A DNA stretch of 64,000 nucleotides from Cytobacillus sp. S13-E01 (GTDB lineage: Bacteria > Bacillota > Bacilli > Bacillales > Bacillaceae_L): positions 85,175 to 149,174 of the forward strand of contig NZ_JARFVC010000008.1 in the NCBI RefSeq assembly GCF_029193815.1, in the 5' to 3' direction. Positions 47,939-56,581 of the stretch are shown in pieces. The notes under the pieces were generated by a model. The model worked only from the letters and a program-made list of their open reading frames with translations, was not told where the DNA came from and did no database searches. The stretch's first letter is position 1. Every line of letters starts with the position of its first letter. A program made the position numbers and the translations under genes.

Positions 47939-48664
47939 ATGAAAGGATATATTCATTCAATCGAATCTTGTGGAACAGTAGACGGTCCTGGACTTCGTTA
48001 TATTGTATTTACACAAGGCTGTTTATTAAGATGCCAGTTTTGCCATAACCCTGACACATGGGCAATTGGAAGTGGGAAAGAGATTACCGTCGATGAGATT
48101 ATTAAGGACCTCACATCTTATTTACCTTTTATCCAAGCATCAAATGGAGGTATAACTGTAAGTGGTGGTGAACCTCTTTTACAACTAGACTTTTTACTAG
48201 AACTGTTCACTGAATGTAAGAAACTCGGCATTCATACAACAATTGATACTTCTGGTGGTTGTTATAGTCAAGAGGAATCATTTCAGAAAAAATTAGCGAA
48301 GGTACTAGAGTTAACAGATTTAATTCTCTTAGATTTGAAACATATTAATAATGAGAAGCATATTAAGTTAACTGGCAAAACAAATAAGCATATACTAGAA
48401 TTTGCGCGCTACCTGTCTGAAAAGAATACACCTGTTTGGGTCAGACATGTTCTTGTCCCGGGGATCACGGATAATATTGATGACCTAAAGCAATTGAAAG
48501 ACTTTATAAATGAGCTTAACAATGTTGAAAAAATCGAAGTTTTACCCTACCACAAGCTTGGTGTTTATAAATGGAAAGCCTTAGGTTTACGTTATCCATT
48601 AGAAGGTGTCGAGCCTCCAACAACTGAGATGGTTCAGGTTACTAACAACATTCTACTAAGCTGA
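47939..48664 (+). CDS. pflA: Pyruvate formate-lyase activating enzyme
   Basis: This 241-residue radical SAM enzyme makes the glycyl radical on PflB. The 4Fe-4S motif [14 protein letters not shown] (CxxxCxxC) is near residue 30. [12 protein letters not shown] is near 72 and TIDTSGG near 101. ATG 47939 follows TAGGAGG by 9 nt. It is in the same orientation as pflB and ends at a strong terminator shared with hup. Confidence 0.95.
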   Translation: MKGYIHSIESCGTVDGPGLRYIVFTQGCLLRCQFCHNPDTWAIGSGKEITVDEIIKDLTSYLPFIQASNGGITVSGGEPLLQLDFLLELFTECKKLGIHTTIDTSGGCYSQEESFQKKLAKVLELTDLILLDLKHINNEKHIKLTGKTNKHILEFARYLSEKNTPVWVRHVLVPGITDNIDDLKQLKDFINELNNVEKIEVLPYHKLGVYKWKALGLRYPLEGVEPPTTEMVQVTNNILLS

Positions 48665-48704
48665 GCATTAACCTGCTAGAATTAGAGTTCATTTTAAATA
48701 AAGT

Positions 48705-48730
48705 AAAACCCCCTAGAATGGGGGTTTTAA
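48705..48730. terminator. Bidirectional pflA/hup terminator
   Basis: AAAACCCCC/GGGGGTTTT arms with loop TAGAAT lie between convergent genes. Confidence 0.9.
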
Positions 48731-48746
48731 TTTGTATATCGATATA

Positions 48747-49019
48747 TTAGTTTACAGCGTCTTTAAGCGCTTTACCTGGTTTGAATGCAGGAACTTTGCT
48801 TGCTGCGATCTCGATTTCTTCACCAGTTTGTGGGTTACGACCTTTACGAGCTGCACGCTCACGTACTTCGAAGTTACCAAAGCCAATTAATTGTACTTTG
48901 TCTCCACCTTTTAATGCTTCTTGGATTGATTCAAAAACTGCATCTACTGCTTTAGTAGCATCCTTTTTTGAAAGTTCGCTAGCTTCAGCAACTGCGTTTA
49001 CTAATTCTGTTTTGTTCAT
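48747..49019 (-). CDS. hup: HU-type DNA-binding protein
   Basis: This 90-residue histone-like protein has the dimerising N-terminal [14 protein letters not shown] and [21 protein letters not shown] (beta-arm with the DNA-intercalating Pro; cited from GFGNFEV to NPQTG). The C-terminal segment is [14 protein letters not shown]. It bends and compacts DNA. GGAGAGG precedes ATG 49019. Whether this is the sole HU or an extra copy cannot be told from the window. Confidence 0.95.
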   Translation of the reverse strand: MNKTELVNAVAEASELSKKDATKAVDAVFESIQEALKGGDKVQLIGFGNFEVRERAARKGRNPQTGEEIEIAASKVPAFKPGKALKDAVN

Positions 49020-49203
49020 AGTATCTTTCTCCTCTCCATTTTACACATATTCTTTTTACCATGATTTACTGATAATAGCAATACTTACTTGTATTTAACC
49101 TATTAATCTTGTGGTATAAGAGGTCACATAAATAGATTAACCAAAAAATATAGATTTTAAAACAAAAAAGAATATTTTTTTAATTTGTTTTTATTTCTTT
49201 GGG

Positions 49204-49210
49204 CATTCTA
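49204..49210 (+). promoter_or_regulatory. Possible sigma-G -10 element of the SASP gene
   Basis: CATTCTA fits CATNHTA exactly, 32 bp before the start. A good -35 at 17-18 bp was not found. Confidence 0.3.
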
Positions 49211-49242
49211 AAAAAAAATACAGTATCCAAAGGAGAGTTTCT

Positions 49243-49518
49243 ATGGCTAGAAGAAGAAATCGATTACTTGTTCCAGAGGCTCGCGAGGAAGTAGATAAAT
49301 TAAAAGCACGAGTAATGAAAGAAAAAGGCTACTCTACTAACGAAAATGAACCTAATAATGTTAAATTTGAAGTAGCAGAAGATCTTGGAGTTCCTTTGAA
49401 AAAAGGATATAATGGGACATTAACATCAAAACAAGCCGGTCAAGTTGGCGGACAAATTGGTGGAAGCATGGTTAAGGAAATGATTAATATGGCTATGCAA
49501 AACTTACCCAAGAAATAG
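49243..49518 (+). CDS. Alpha/beta-type small acid-soluble spore protein
   Basis: This 91-residue spore DNA-coating protein has the GPR cleavage region KFEVAEDLGVPL near residue 47, with cleavage expected between Glu and Val. The conserved C-terminal part is SKQAGQVGGQIGGSMVKEMI. It is longer and more basic at the N-terminus (MARRRNRLLVPEAREEVDKL) than the major SASPs, like the minor SspF-type members. AAAGGAGAG precedes ATG 49243. Confidence 0.9.
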   Translation: MARRRNRLLVPEAREEVDKLKARVMKEKGYSTNENEPNNVKFEVAEDLGVPLKKGYNGTLTSKQAGQVGGQIGGSMVKEMINMAMQNLPKK

Positions 49519-50126
49519 TGATATATACCCTTATTTGGAAATTTTTTTAGGATATTGCCACAAAAGTTGGCTTAAAAATATTATAAGCAAAATTTAAGCG
49601 GACCCCAGTGCCCTTATTTCTGTCAAAAATGGTGTTTTCTATGATTTGGCGGACTCAGGAGACCTTATCACATGAAAAACGGTATAACTTTACTTGAAAT
49701 TCCGTAGATAAGGTCCGCTGAGTCCGCTATCAAAGTAAAAACCTTAAATTTTATAAAAATAAGGTGCTCTCAGTCCGCGAATAATGAACTGTCATTGTTA
49801 AAGGTAAAGAGATTGGGTTTCCCAAGCTTTTTTGGATGCTGATTTTATTGTTATTTCAACTGCTTTATGGAGAATTTGCCCTGTGGTTTTAAATATTCTC
49901 CACGTTATTTGAACTGCTTCCTTTGCTGTTTTTCAAAATATTAGCTGAGGGGGTTCTCTGAATTCTCTTTAATTTGATAAAATACTACATCTTAAATCCT
50001 CACTTATATTCTACACTTATCCAGTTCATTACTTTGGTAACAAATTCCTATTATTGCAACCTTTTATTATACTCCATTAAACAGATAGGATATAATTAAT
50101 TTACTATATAAAAAAGGGTGATATTA
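49519..50126. other. Gene-free 600-bp region
   Basis: Besides the 49598 array it contains two similar stretches GTTATTT(C/G)AACTGCTT at 49850 and 49904 (54 bp apart). The rest is AT-rich with no supported gene. Confidence 0.55.
49598..49779. repeat. GCGGAC...CCTTAT array with direct and inverted 51-bp units
   Basis: GCGGACC and GCGGACTC begin at 49598 and 49649, 51 bp apart. The array then turns over: inverted units end in GTCCGC at 49727 and 49778, again 51 bp apart. Each core is followed 10-15 bp later by CCTTAT. The structure is two units in one direction facing two in the other. Confidence 0.85.
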
Positions 50127-51062
50127 ATGGGATATCAAAAGAAAATCTACGTTCTTCATGAAAATAGCGAGTGGACAGCTCCTTTGTTAAAGGAATTAGA
50201 ATCTTTAAATCTACCTTATGAAGACTGGTATCTTGACGAAGGGATACTTGACTTAACATCAATTCCACCCTTAGGTGTATTTTATAATCGAATGAGTGCT
50301 TCATCTCATACAAGGAACCACCGTTATGCACCTGAATATACTGCATCGATTCTTTCTTGGCTAGAGGGACATAATCGGGTTGTTTTTAATAAAAGCCGTG
50401 CATTACAGTTAGAGGTTAGTAAGGTAGCACAGTACTCTGCTTTAAATGCGCATGGTATTAGAACACCAAAAACAATTGCAACAGTTGGTCGGAAGAATAT
50501 CCTTGAAGCTGCAAAGACCTTTGATATGCCTTTTATTACAAAACATAACCGTGCTGGAAAAGGTTTGGGAGTCTATTTATTTGAAGATATAAATGCTTTG
50601 GAGCGATATGTAAATAGTCCAGAGTTTGAGGAACCAATTGATGGAATAACGTTAATACAACAATACATTCAGGCTGAAAGCCCAACAATAACCCGCTGTG
50701 AGTTCATTGGCGGTAAGTTTTATTATGCAGTTCAAGTTGATACTTCTGATGGTTTCGAGCTATGCCCTGCTGATGCTTGTCAAATTGGAGAAGCCTTCTG
50801 CCCAACCACAAGTGAACCTAAGCAAAAGTTTAAAATCATTGAAAACTTCCATGATCCTATTATAAAAAAATATGAAGAATTCTTATCTGCAAATAACATA
50901 CATTTTGCAGGCATTGAGTTTATCCGAGATAAAAATGAGACAATTTTCACGTATGATGTAAACACAAATACAAACTATAATCCTGACGCAGAGGCACGGG
51001 CTGGTAAATATGGCATGCAGGCGATTGCGGAAACACTTGGTGCTGAATTAATTTTGCTTTAA
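50127..51062 (+). CDS. RimK-like ATP-grasp ligase
   Basis: This 311-residue ATP-grasp protein has KHNRAGKGLGVYLFED (ATP-binding Gly loop near 150), the Glu/Asn metal-ligand region AGIEFIRDKNETIFTYDVNTN near 260, and NYNPDAEARAGKYGM. It resembles RimK/alpha-L-glutamate ligases that join an amino acid to a carboxylate, but no partner gene or substrate is visible. ATG 50127 follows AAGGGTGA by 6 nt. The GTG three codons earlier lies inside that site. It is monocistronic, with a terminator at 51074. Confidence 0.8.
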   Translation: MGYQKKIYVLHENSEWTAPLLKELESLNLPYEDWYLDEGILDLTSIPPLGVFYNRMSASSHTRNHRYAPEYTASILSWLEGHNRVVFNKSRALQLEVSKVAQYSALNAHGIRTPKTIATVGRKNILEAAKTFDMPFITKHNRAGKGLGVYLFEDINALERYVNSPEFEEPIDGITLIQQYIQAESPTITRCEFIGGKFYYAVQVDTSDGFELCPADACQIGEAFCPTTSEPKQKFKIIENFHDPIIKKYEEFLSANNIHFAGIEFIRDKNETIFTYDVNTNTNYNPDAEARAGKYGMQAIAETLGAELILL

Positions 51063-51073
51063 AGGCATCCGAT

Positions 51074-51100
51074 AAAAACCCCTAGAAAAGGGGTTTTTAT
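51074..51100 (+). terminator. Terminator of the ATP-grasp gene
   Basis: AAAAACCCCT/AGGGGTTTTT arms with a 5-nt loop, then ATTTTTTT. Confidence 0.9.
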
Positions 51101-51233
51101 TTTTTTATGCATGAGATTGGTGTCTTGGAAAACAATATTGAAATAGAATCATTTATAAGCACTTTAATATTTAATCAAAAGACACATAAAGTCGGGCGCA
51201 TTATCAAACACTTTAATATGAAGGAGGGTGTTT

Positions 51234-52730
51234 ATGGGAAAAGTCACATCTGTCTTTTGGATATCATTAGTTATTGCTTTGCTCTTTGTAGGATGGGGGG
51301 TACTATTCCCTGAGAATCTTACAGTTGCCATGAATGCTGCACAGTCATTCTTTATGGTCAGCTTTGGCTGGTTTTATCAGCTTACAGCATCATTCTTTTT
51401 AATTTTCGCACTGTTTCTAATCGTTAGTCCTTACGGTAAAATTAAATTAGGTAAAGATGATGATAAACCTGAGTTTAGTTATCCATCATGGTTTGCAATG
51501 TTATTTAGTGCAGGTATGGGGATTGGATTATTATTCTTTGGAGTTTCTGAACCTATTTCTCACTTTATCAATCCACCATCAGCTGTTCCTGGAACAGGGG
51601 AAGCAGCACGAGAGTCATTACGCTATACATATCTACACTGGGGCTTTCATGCTTGGGCAATTTATGCAACGATAGCCCTAGCACTTGCTTATTATAAGTT
51701 CAGAAAAGACTTACCAGGACTAATGAGTGCCACACTCTACCCACTACTAGGTGATCGAGTGAAGGGACCAATTGGGATAATCATAGATGTGGTGGCTGTT
51801 TTCGCTACTATTTTTGGTGTTGCAGCTTCATTGGGACTAGGTGCGCAGCAAATTAATGGCGGATTAAGTTATGTAGCTAATATCCCTACTACTTTTGGTG
51901 TTCAGCTAATCATAATTTCTGTTATTACTATTTTATTTATGGTTTCTGCAGGGACAGGCATTAAAAGAGGCATTAAATATTTAAGTAATGCAAATTTAAT
52001 TTTAGCCTTAGTACTGTTTTTCACGATACTATTCGTTGGTCCGACTGTATTCTTATTAGATTTATTCACAACGACCTTTGGCGGTTATATTCAAAATTTA
52101 CCGAGTATGGGATTAAAACTGGCACCTTTTAACGAAGAAAGGGCTGCCTGGACCCAAGGGTGGACCATTTTCTACTGGGCTTGGTGGATAGCGTGGGCTC
52201 CATTTGTCGGAACCTTTATTGCACGTGTTTCAAAAGGACGGACAGTTCGCGAATTTGTGGTTGCTGTACTTCTCATTCCAACCCTTGTATGTACTATGTG
52301 GTTTGCTGTATTTGGAGGATCAGCTATTTACTTTGATTTTAACTTTGATACTAATATCGCTGGTCAATCCTTAGAGACAGCATTGTTTTATTTATATGAG
52401 CAATTACCTATTACAACAATACTCACTATTATTACTTTATTTTTAATTACGACGTTCTTTATTACATCAGCAGACTCCGCAACCTTTGTACTAGGAATGA
52501 TGACCACAAACGGAAGCCTAGAGCCTGCAAACATCATTAAATATACATGGGGAATCATTCTAGCATTGTCCGCTGTCGTGTTAATGATCTCAGGCGGATT
52601 AGCCGCAATGCAAACCGCGATTATTGTTAGCGCATTCCCTTTAGCTGTCGTTGTTATCTTAACCTCAATTTCACTACTACGAAGTTTTAAAAGTGAAACA
52701 ACAACAAAAAAACGACCTAAGGTTAAATAA
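51234..52730 (+). CDS. opuD: BCCT-family glycine betaine transporter
   Basis: This 498-residue protein with twelve membrane helices belongs to the betaine/carnitine/choline transporters. The signature is WTIFYWAWWIAWAPFVGTFI near 310. GMGIGLLFFGVSEPISH (near 90) carries the Gly-rich segment of sodium-coupled members. OpuD of B. subtilis imports glycine betaine at high osmolarity. The substrate here is inferred, so the gene name is tentative. ATG 51234 follows AAGGAGGG by 6 nt. A terminator is at 52740. Confidence 0.85.
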   Translation: MGKVTSVFWISLVIALLFVGWGVLFPENLTVAMNAAQSFFMVSFGWFYQLTASFFLIFALFLIVSPYGKIKLGKDDDKPEFSYPSWFAMLFSAGMGIGLLFFGVSEPISHFINPPSAVPGTGEAARESLRYTYLHWGFHAWAIYATIALALAYYKFRKDLPGLMSATLYPLLGDRVKGPIGIIIDVVAVFATIFGVAASLGLGAQQINGGLSYVANIPTTFGVQLIIISVITILFMVSAGTGIKRGIKYLSNANLILALVLFFTILFVGPTVFLLDLFTTTFGGYIQNLPSMGLKLAPFNEERAAWTQGWTIFYWAWWIAWAPFVGTFIARVSKGRTVREFVVAVLLIPTLVCTMWFAVFGGSAIYFDFNFDTNIAGQSLETALFYLYEQLPITTILTIITLFLITTFFITSADSATFVLGMMTTNGSLEPANIIKYTWGIILALSAVVLMISGGLAAMQTAIIVSAFPLAVVVILTSISLLRSFKSETTTKKRPKVK

Positions 52731-52739
52731 TTTCAAAAA

Positions 52740-52773
52740 ACGCCTGGATGACATTCTTATCCAGGCGTTTTTT
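52740..52773 (+). terminator. opuD terminator
   Basis: ACGCCTGGAT/ATCCAGGCGT arms with a short loop, then seven T residues; it also closes the convergent GNAT gene. Confidence 0.92.
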
Positions 52774-52786
52774 TATGGTGCACAGC

Positions 52787-53248
52787 TTAAAAAGAAAGGA
52801 AATAATGTAAGTATTCATTGTCCATTTTATAACCTAATGATTCATACAATCTACGAGCCCCTAAATTGTCTTCTGCCGTTTCAAGAGAAACTCCTTTTGC
52901 ATCGGTTGCTTTTGCAAAATCATGAGCAGCAATCATTATTTTTTTTGCTATACCCATTCTTCTTGCTTCATCTTTAACAAATAAATCATTTAAGATCCAA
53001 GTCTTTCTCATCGAAATAGACGAGAATGATGGATAAAGCTGTGTAAAACCGTATGCTTCTGTTTTTTCTGAATTGCAAGCTATAAAAATCACTGATTCAT
53101 TATGATCCAACCGTTCTTTTAGGTAATGTACCGTACCGCTTTCATTGGATTCCTGTTCGTAATATACACGATACTGATTGAATAATGGGGCCACTAACTG
53201 TACTTCATTAGTGGTAGCTTGCACGATTTGAACCGTTAATTCCGACAT
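52787..53248 (-). CDS. GNAT-family N-acetyltransferase
   Basis: This 153-residue protein has the acetyl-CoA-binding loop near 105 in DEARRMGIAKKIMIAAHDFA. The motif B tail is SLETAEDNLGARRLYESLGY, followed by the Tyr/aromatic C-terminus NEYLHYFLSF. The substrate is unknown. The start ATG 53248 follows GGAAGGAATGAGA. The palindrome-ended mini-element at 53271 lies in its leader. Confidence 0.88.
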   Translation of the reverse strand: MSELTVQIVQATTNEVQLVAPLFNQYRVYYEQESNESGTVHYLKERLDHNESVIFIACNSEKTEAYGFTQLYPSFSSISMRKTWILNDLFVKDEARRMGIAKKIMIAAHDFAKATDAKGVSLETAEDNLGARRLYESLGYKMDNEYLHYFLSF

Positions 53249-53270
53249 TCATTCTCATTCCTTCCTTTAT

Positions 53271-53312
53271 CCCGCAATAGCGGGCAGTAAGACCCCAACG
53301 ATGGAAGTTTCC
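53271..53312. mobile_element. Minimal palindrome-ended element (relative of 26044)
   Basis: It is flanked on the left by TTTAT (53266-53270), opens with CCCGCAATAGCGGGC and closes with GGAAGTTTCC. It is the same pair of ends as the 257-bp element at 26044, with the body deleted. Confidence 0.5.
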
Positions 53313-53418
53313 TTTTTATGGTTTATTTTAAAAATATCACAAGTACCTTTACTACACCACACAAATTTAATGCTTTATTCACATAGATAACTATTGTTAG
53401 GAGATCTCAATAGAAACT

Positions 53419-53874
53419 CTATTTTGAAAGGGCACTTTTAATTTGCTGGATATGGTGCTGATCATGTTCAATGAACTCTTTAATGATATATCTGAGCGAA
53501 TAGGGCTCGCCAGTGTGAGGACAATATGTGACTCCATTAACAGGTAAACTTTTTGTAATAACCTCTTCTGGCATATCTACCAACTCTTTAACTAAATGAT
53601 ATCGTGTTAGAATTACTTCATCAATTAAGTTAGATTGTGAGATACCTGATTTAGCGTAAATCGAAGCTAAATTATTAAAAGAGTCAAACTCGGGAAACCC
53701 TAATGGTTCCTCCTTTTTTACTGAAGGCACAATGTTAGAAATCAAATAGTTATCCCAATTCATGAAATGTGAAACAATTTCACTAATTGACCATTTTCCT
53801 TCTGTAATTGGTCTTTTCCACTCTACTTCGGATAATCCCTTTAACGATTCAACCATCAGGTTTTTGTCATTCAT
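53419..53874 (-). CDS. DinB-like metalloprotein
   Basis: This 151-residue four-helix-bundle protein of the DinB/YfiT superfamily has metal-ligand histidines in SEIVSHFMNWDNYLI (near 38) and EFIEHDQHHIQQIKSAL at the C-terminus. WSISEIVSHF is typical. Some members are thiol S-transferases using bacillithiol; that is unproven here. ATG 53874 follows GGGGTG. The longer reading adds the ribosome site to the protein and is rejected. Confidence 0.85.
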   Translation of the reverse strand: MNDKNLMVESLKGLSEVEWKRPITEGKWSISEIVSHFMNWDNYLISNIVPSVKKEEPLGFPEFDSFNNLASIYAKSGISQSNLIDEVILTRYHLVKELVDMPEEVITKSLPVNGVTYCPHTGEPYSLRYIIKEFIEHDQHHIQQIKSALSK

Positions 53875-53937
53875 AAAAAGCACCCCATCCAACACTACGG
53901 ATTTTATAGAAAACCCCTAAATCATCATTCTAAATTG

Positions 53938-53963
53938 CGGTGTCAGGCACATACTTGACACCG
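53938..53963. repeat. GGTGTCA...TGACACC hairpin
   Basis: An 8-bp perfect stem CGGTGTCA/TGACACCG has a 10-nt loop. Its loop GGCAC resembles the GGTGCCTGACACC-type repeats seen in many Bacillus intergenic regions. No U-run. Confidence 0.55.
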
Positions 53964-54073
53964 TAGTCTATTGTATGATTACTTCTTTATTGTTATTTTG
54001 ATTGCTAGTTCTAATCCAAGTGTTTGGCGAGGGTGCTTATTCGAACAAACAAGATTTTTTGAAGTAACAATGA

Positions 54074-54733
54074 TTAAAAGTTAATTTTTATCACTTTTTC
54101 TTTACTTATGATTTTCTGATTTTGATCTAAAACTTGACTTGTCGTTAGTTTAATCCACTTGAACTCATCCACATTGGTCTTATCTATTACAAATCCCATA
54201 TTGCCTAATTTATCTTCTTTTCCTTTAAAATCACCGTTTAAACCTTCCAGGTAGAAATCTTCCTGCCAGTTTTTCTTTTCTCCAGCGCTTGTTTCCAAGA
54301 CCGCTATTGGATTAAAATTTAATGTATCGGCTGAAGTATTTTTTACCGTGATGAATACCTTCACATAATTAAATTCCTCTTCATTTTCTGTATACTCATG
54401 GAAAAAGTCAATTAAGTCAGGGGATGGGAGGTAAAGGAAAGCCTTCACATGCTGAATCGTCAATTCCATCGGGCCGATTGTAACCGTCTGTTTGTCTTGA
54501 TTAAGCGCTTTTAGCGTGGCTTGACCGTCTTTATCCTCATATACTCGGCCAATTTCTTGCAATGGACGATCGTCCGTTTCTTGCGGATTATCGATGTAAA
54601 AATTTTTATTTTTCTCAGCAACATGTTTGTCTTCAACTGATTTTTCGCCTTTAGTCTTTTCTGTATTGATACCATTAGTTGAACATCCAGCGAGTAAAAG
54701 AATGAATATTAACAAGACCAAAGCTTTCTTCAT
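54074..54733 (-). CDS. Lipoprotein with DUF4352-like domain
   Basis: This 219-residue secreted lipoprotein has a signal peptide MKKALVLLIFILLLAGCSTN with lipobox LLAGC (Cys at 17). A charged linker follows. The C-terminal immunoglobulin-like domain has the VKVFITVKNTSADTLNFNP motif common in DUF4352-like proteins. It presumably sits on the outer face of the membrane. AGGAGGAG precedes ATG 54733. The upstream-extended reading covers the phoA terminator and is rejected. The function is unknown. Confidence 0.82.
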   Translation of the reverse strand: MKKALVLLIFILLLAGCSTNGINTEKTKGEKSVEDKHVAEKNKNFYIDNPQETDDRPLQEIGRVYEDKDGQATLKALNQDKQTVTIGPMELTIQHVKAFLYLPSPDLIDFFHEYTENEEEFNYVKVFITVKNTSADTLNFNPIAVLETSAGEKKNWQEDFYLEGLNGDFKGKEDKLGNMGFVIDKTNVDEFKWIKLTTSQVLDQNQKIISKEKVIKINF

Positions 54734-54773
54734 GACTAGTCTCCTCCTATTTGATAAACTTAAGTGGTAATGA

Positions 54774-54808
54774 AAAAAAGTTCCCGTTGCCACAGTGATA
54801 GCAACGGG
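54774..54808 (-). terminator. phoA terminator
   Basis: CCCGTTGC/GCAACGGG arms with a 10-nt loop are followed on the minus strand by AACTTTTTTT. Confidence 0.88.
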
Positions 54809-54845
54809 ATATTTTTCTCAAATGGTGCACAATGTGTTAAGGGAT

Positions 54846-56228
54846 TTATTCTTTCTTTCCTTTTCTACTATTCTCTAAAATTTTGAAGATTAATTTTCCG
54901 GTATCAGTATTATCAATCATACCAGAAAATAAATTAGATTGAGGACCGTATGCATAAACCGTTACGTCTTCACCGGTATGCCCGCCAGTTGTCCACCCCG
55001 TATAGGAGCGAAGATCAAGAATTCTTTCGATAGCATTGTCGATTTCTACGGCTGTTGCTCCTTCTTTCGCAGCGGCATCCTTAACGGATTTAATTTCTTC
55101 TGTCGTTAATTCAAGGTCTATATACTTCTTCAAAGTCTCTTCTACATCAGCACCATTGGCAATTTCGGAAGCTATGAAATCTGGTGTACGTTTTGCCGCT
55201 TTGATAGGAGTCGGATCCCATTTATAAACACCGTCTCTCCCCATTGACATTCCGCCTGTAGAATGGTCGGCCGTTGCAATCACGATGGTGTGCTTATCTT
55301 TCTTCGCAAACTCAATCGCTTTGTTGTAAGCTGCTTCAAAGTCAGCCATGTCGCTCATCGCTGCGACAACGTCGTTATCGTGACCTGCCCAGTCGATTTG
55401 GCTTCCTTCTACCATTAAGAAAAATCCGTCTTTATCCTTGCTTAAACGTGTAAGCGCACCATCCATCATATCTTCCAAGGAAGGAATCGTCTCATCCCGG
55501 TCAATCATTTTTGGCATCCCCTTAGGTGCGAATAGACCAAGGATCTTCTCATTGTTATCATTCAATAACTCTTCACGGGTCTTTACATAGCTATAGCCAT
55601 CATTTTGAAACTCTTGTGCCAAGTTGCGGTCTTCTCGCTCAAAATAAGCAGTACCCCCACCAAGCAGAACATCTACTTTATGCTCACCGTTAACTAGATC
55701 GTCGTAGTAATCATCTGCAATCGCATTGTAATTTTTACGAGATTCATCGTGAGATCCAAATGCCGCCGGAGTTGCATGGTTAATTTGTGAAGTGGCGACT
55801 AAACCTGTTGATTTTCCATCCTCTTTCGCTTGCTCTAACACAGTCTTTACGTCTTCCTTGTTCATATCAACCGCAATGGCTCCATTATATGTCTTAATTC
55901 CCGCAGCCATTGAGGTTGCAGCTGCAGCCGAATCCGTAATGCTTAAGTTAGGATCCCAGGAATAAGTTGATTGCATCCCTACCAAATATGGATCAAAACC
56001 TGTTTGTTCCATCATTGGAGTTGATTTATCATCTATTAAAGAACGATATGCGGTGGTATAAACAGGCCCCATTCCATCACCAATTAATAAAATGACATTT
56101 TTGATTTTGGCTTGGTCTTCCTTTTCTTTCGCCTCTATATTTGGTGAATTTCCTATTATACTCGTAATAGCAATAGACGAAATAACGGCAACAGGTAAAA
56201 GTTTTTTAGCTAGTCCTTTCTTAAACAT
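54846..56228 (-). CDS. phoA: Secreted alkaline phosphatase
   Basis: This 460-residue protein has a Sec signal peptide (residues 1-34, basic start then hydrophobic core). The catalytic Ser is in TDSAAAATSMAAG (near 103). Metal ligands are in LIGDGMGP, EGSQIDWAGHDND, ATADHSTGG and WTTGGHTGEDV. It releases phosphate from monoesters outside the cell. ATG 56228 follows AGGAGGG by 8 nt. Four PhoP-type boxes at 11-bp steps lie upstream, so induction by phosphate starvation is strongly indicated. Confidence 0.95.
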   Translation of the reverse strand: MFKKGLAKKLLPVAVISSIAITSIIGNSPNIEAKEKEDQAKIKNVILLIGDGMGPVYTTAYRSLIDDKSTPMMEQTGFDPYLVGMQSTYSWDPNLSITDSAAAATSMAAGIKTYNGAIAVDMNKEDVKTVLEQAKEDGKSTGLVATSQINHATPAAFGSHDESRKNYNAIADDYYDDLVNGEHKVDVLLGGGTAYFEREDRNLAQEFQNDGYSYVKTREELLNDNNEKILGLFAPKGMPKMIDRDETIPSLEDMMDGALTRLSKDKDGFFLMVEGSQIDWAGHDNDVVAAMSDMADFEAAYNKAIEFAKKDKHTIVIATADHSTGGMSMGRDGVYKWDPTPIKAAKRTPDFIASEIANGADVEETLKKYIDLELTTEEIKSVKDAAAKEGATAVEIDNAIERILDLRSYTGWTTGGHTGEDVTVYAYGPQSNLFSGMIDNTDTGKLIFKILENSRKGKKE

Positions 56229-56281
56229 CCTAGATACCCTCCTAATCAAATTTTCCTACAACTAGAATTTTAATCTTATAC

Positions 56282-56320
56282 TATTAATCTCGTATAAATT
56301 TATTGTTAAGTCCGTGTTAA
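56282..56320 (-). promoter_or_regulatory. PhoP box array of phoA
   Basis: On the minus strand TTAACA, TTAACA, TTTATA and TTAATA begin exactly 11 bp apart (56320, 56309, 56298 and 56287 downward). This is the direct-repeat pattern bound by PhoP dimers. A -10-like TATAAG (56276-56281) follows directly. Confidence 0.88.
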
Positions 56321-56530
56321 TTTTTCAATAGATAAAAAGCTACAAGGATGATAGTATTTTTGAGGGAATAGTAAAGCCATAAACGGGTTTGACTGGTTTG
56401 CTAGACTGAAAGTGCAAGTTTAAGTGGAATGTTTGGTGGTACTTCAGGAGAATTTGATAAGAGAAGCAGCTTTTTGGAGATTATAAATTATTGATTTGTA
56501 TTATTGTCCCTAAGTAAAAATTTACTTACC
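56321..56530. other. Intergenic region upstream of the Pho boxes
   Basis: AT-rich with no recognisable gene, repeat array or further promoter. It separates phoA from the metal region. Confidence 0.4.
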
Positions 56531-56566
56531 ATTTTAAAAGTCCCTTCTGGTCAACCAGAGGGACTT
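56531..56566 (-). terminator. cadD terminator
   Basis: AAGTCCCTTCTGGT/ACCAGAGGGACTT arms (one bulge), with TTTTAAAAT on the minus-strand side. Confidence 0.75.
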
Positions 56567-56581
56567 CTAGGGATCACTATG

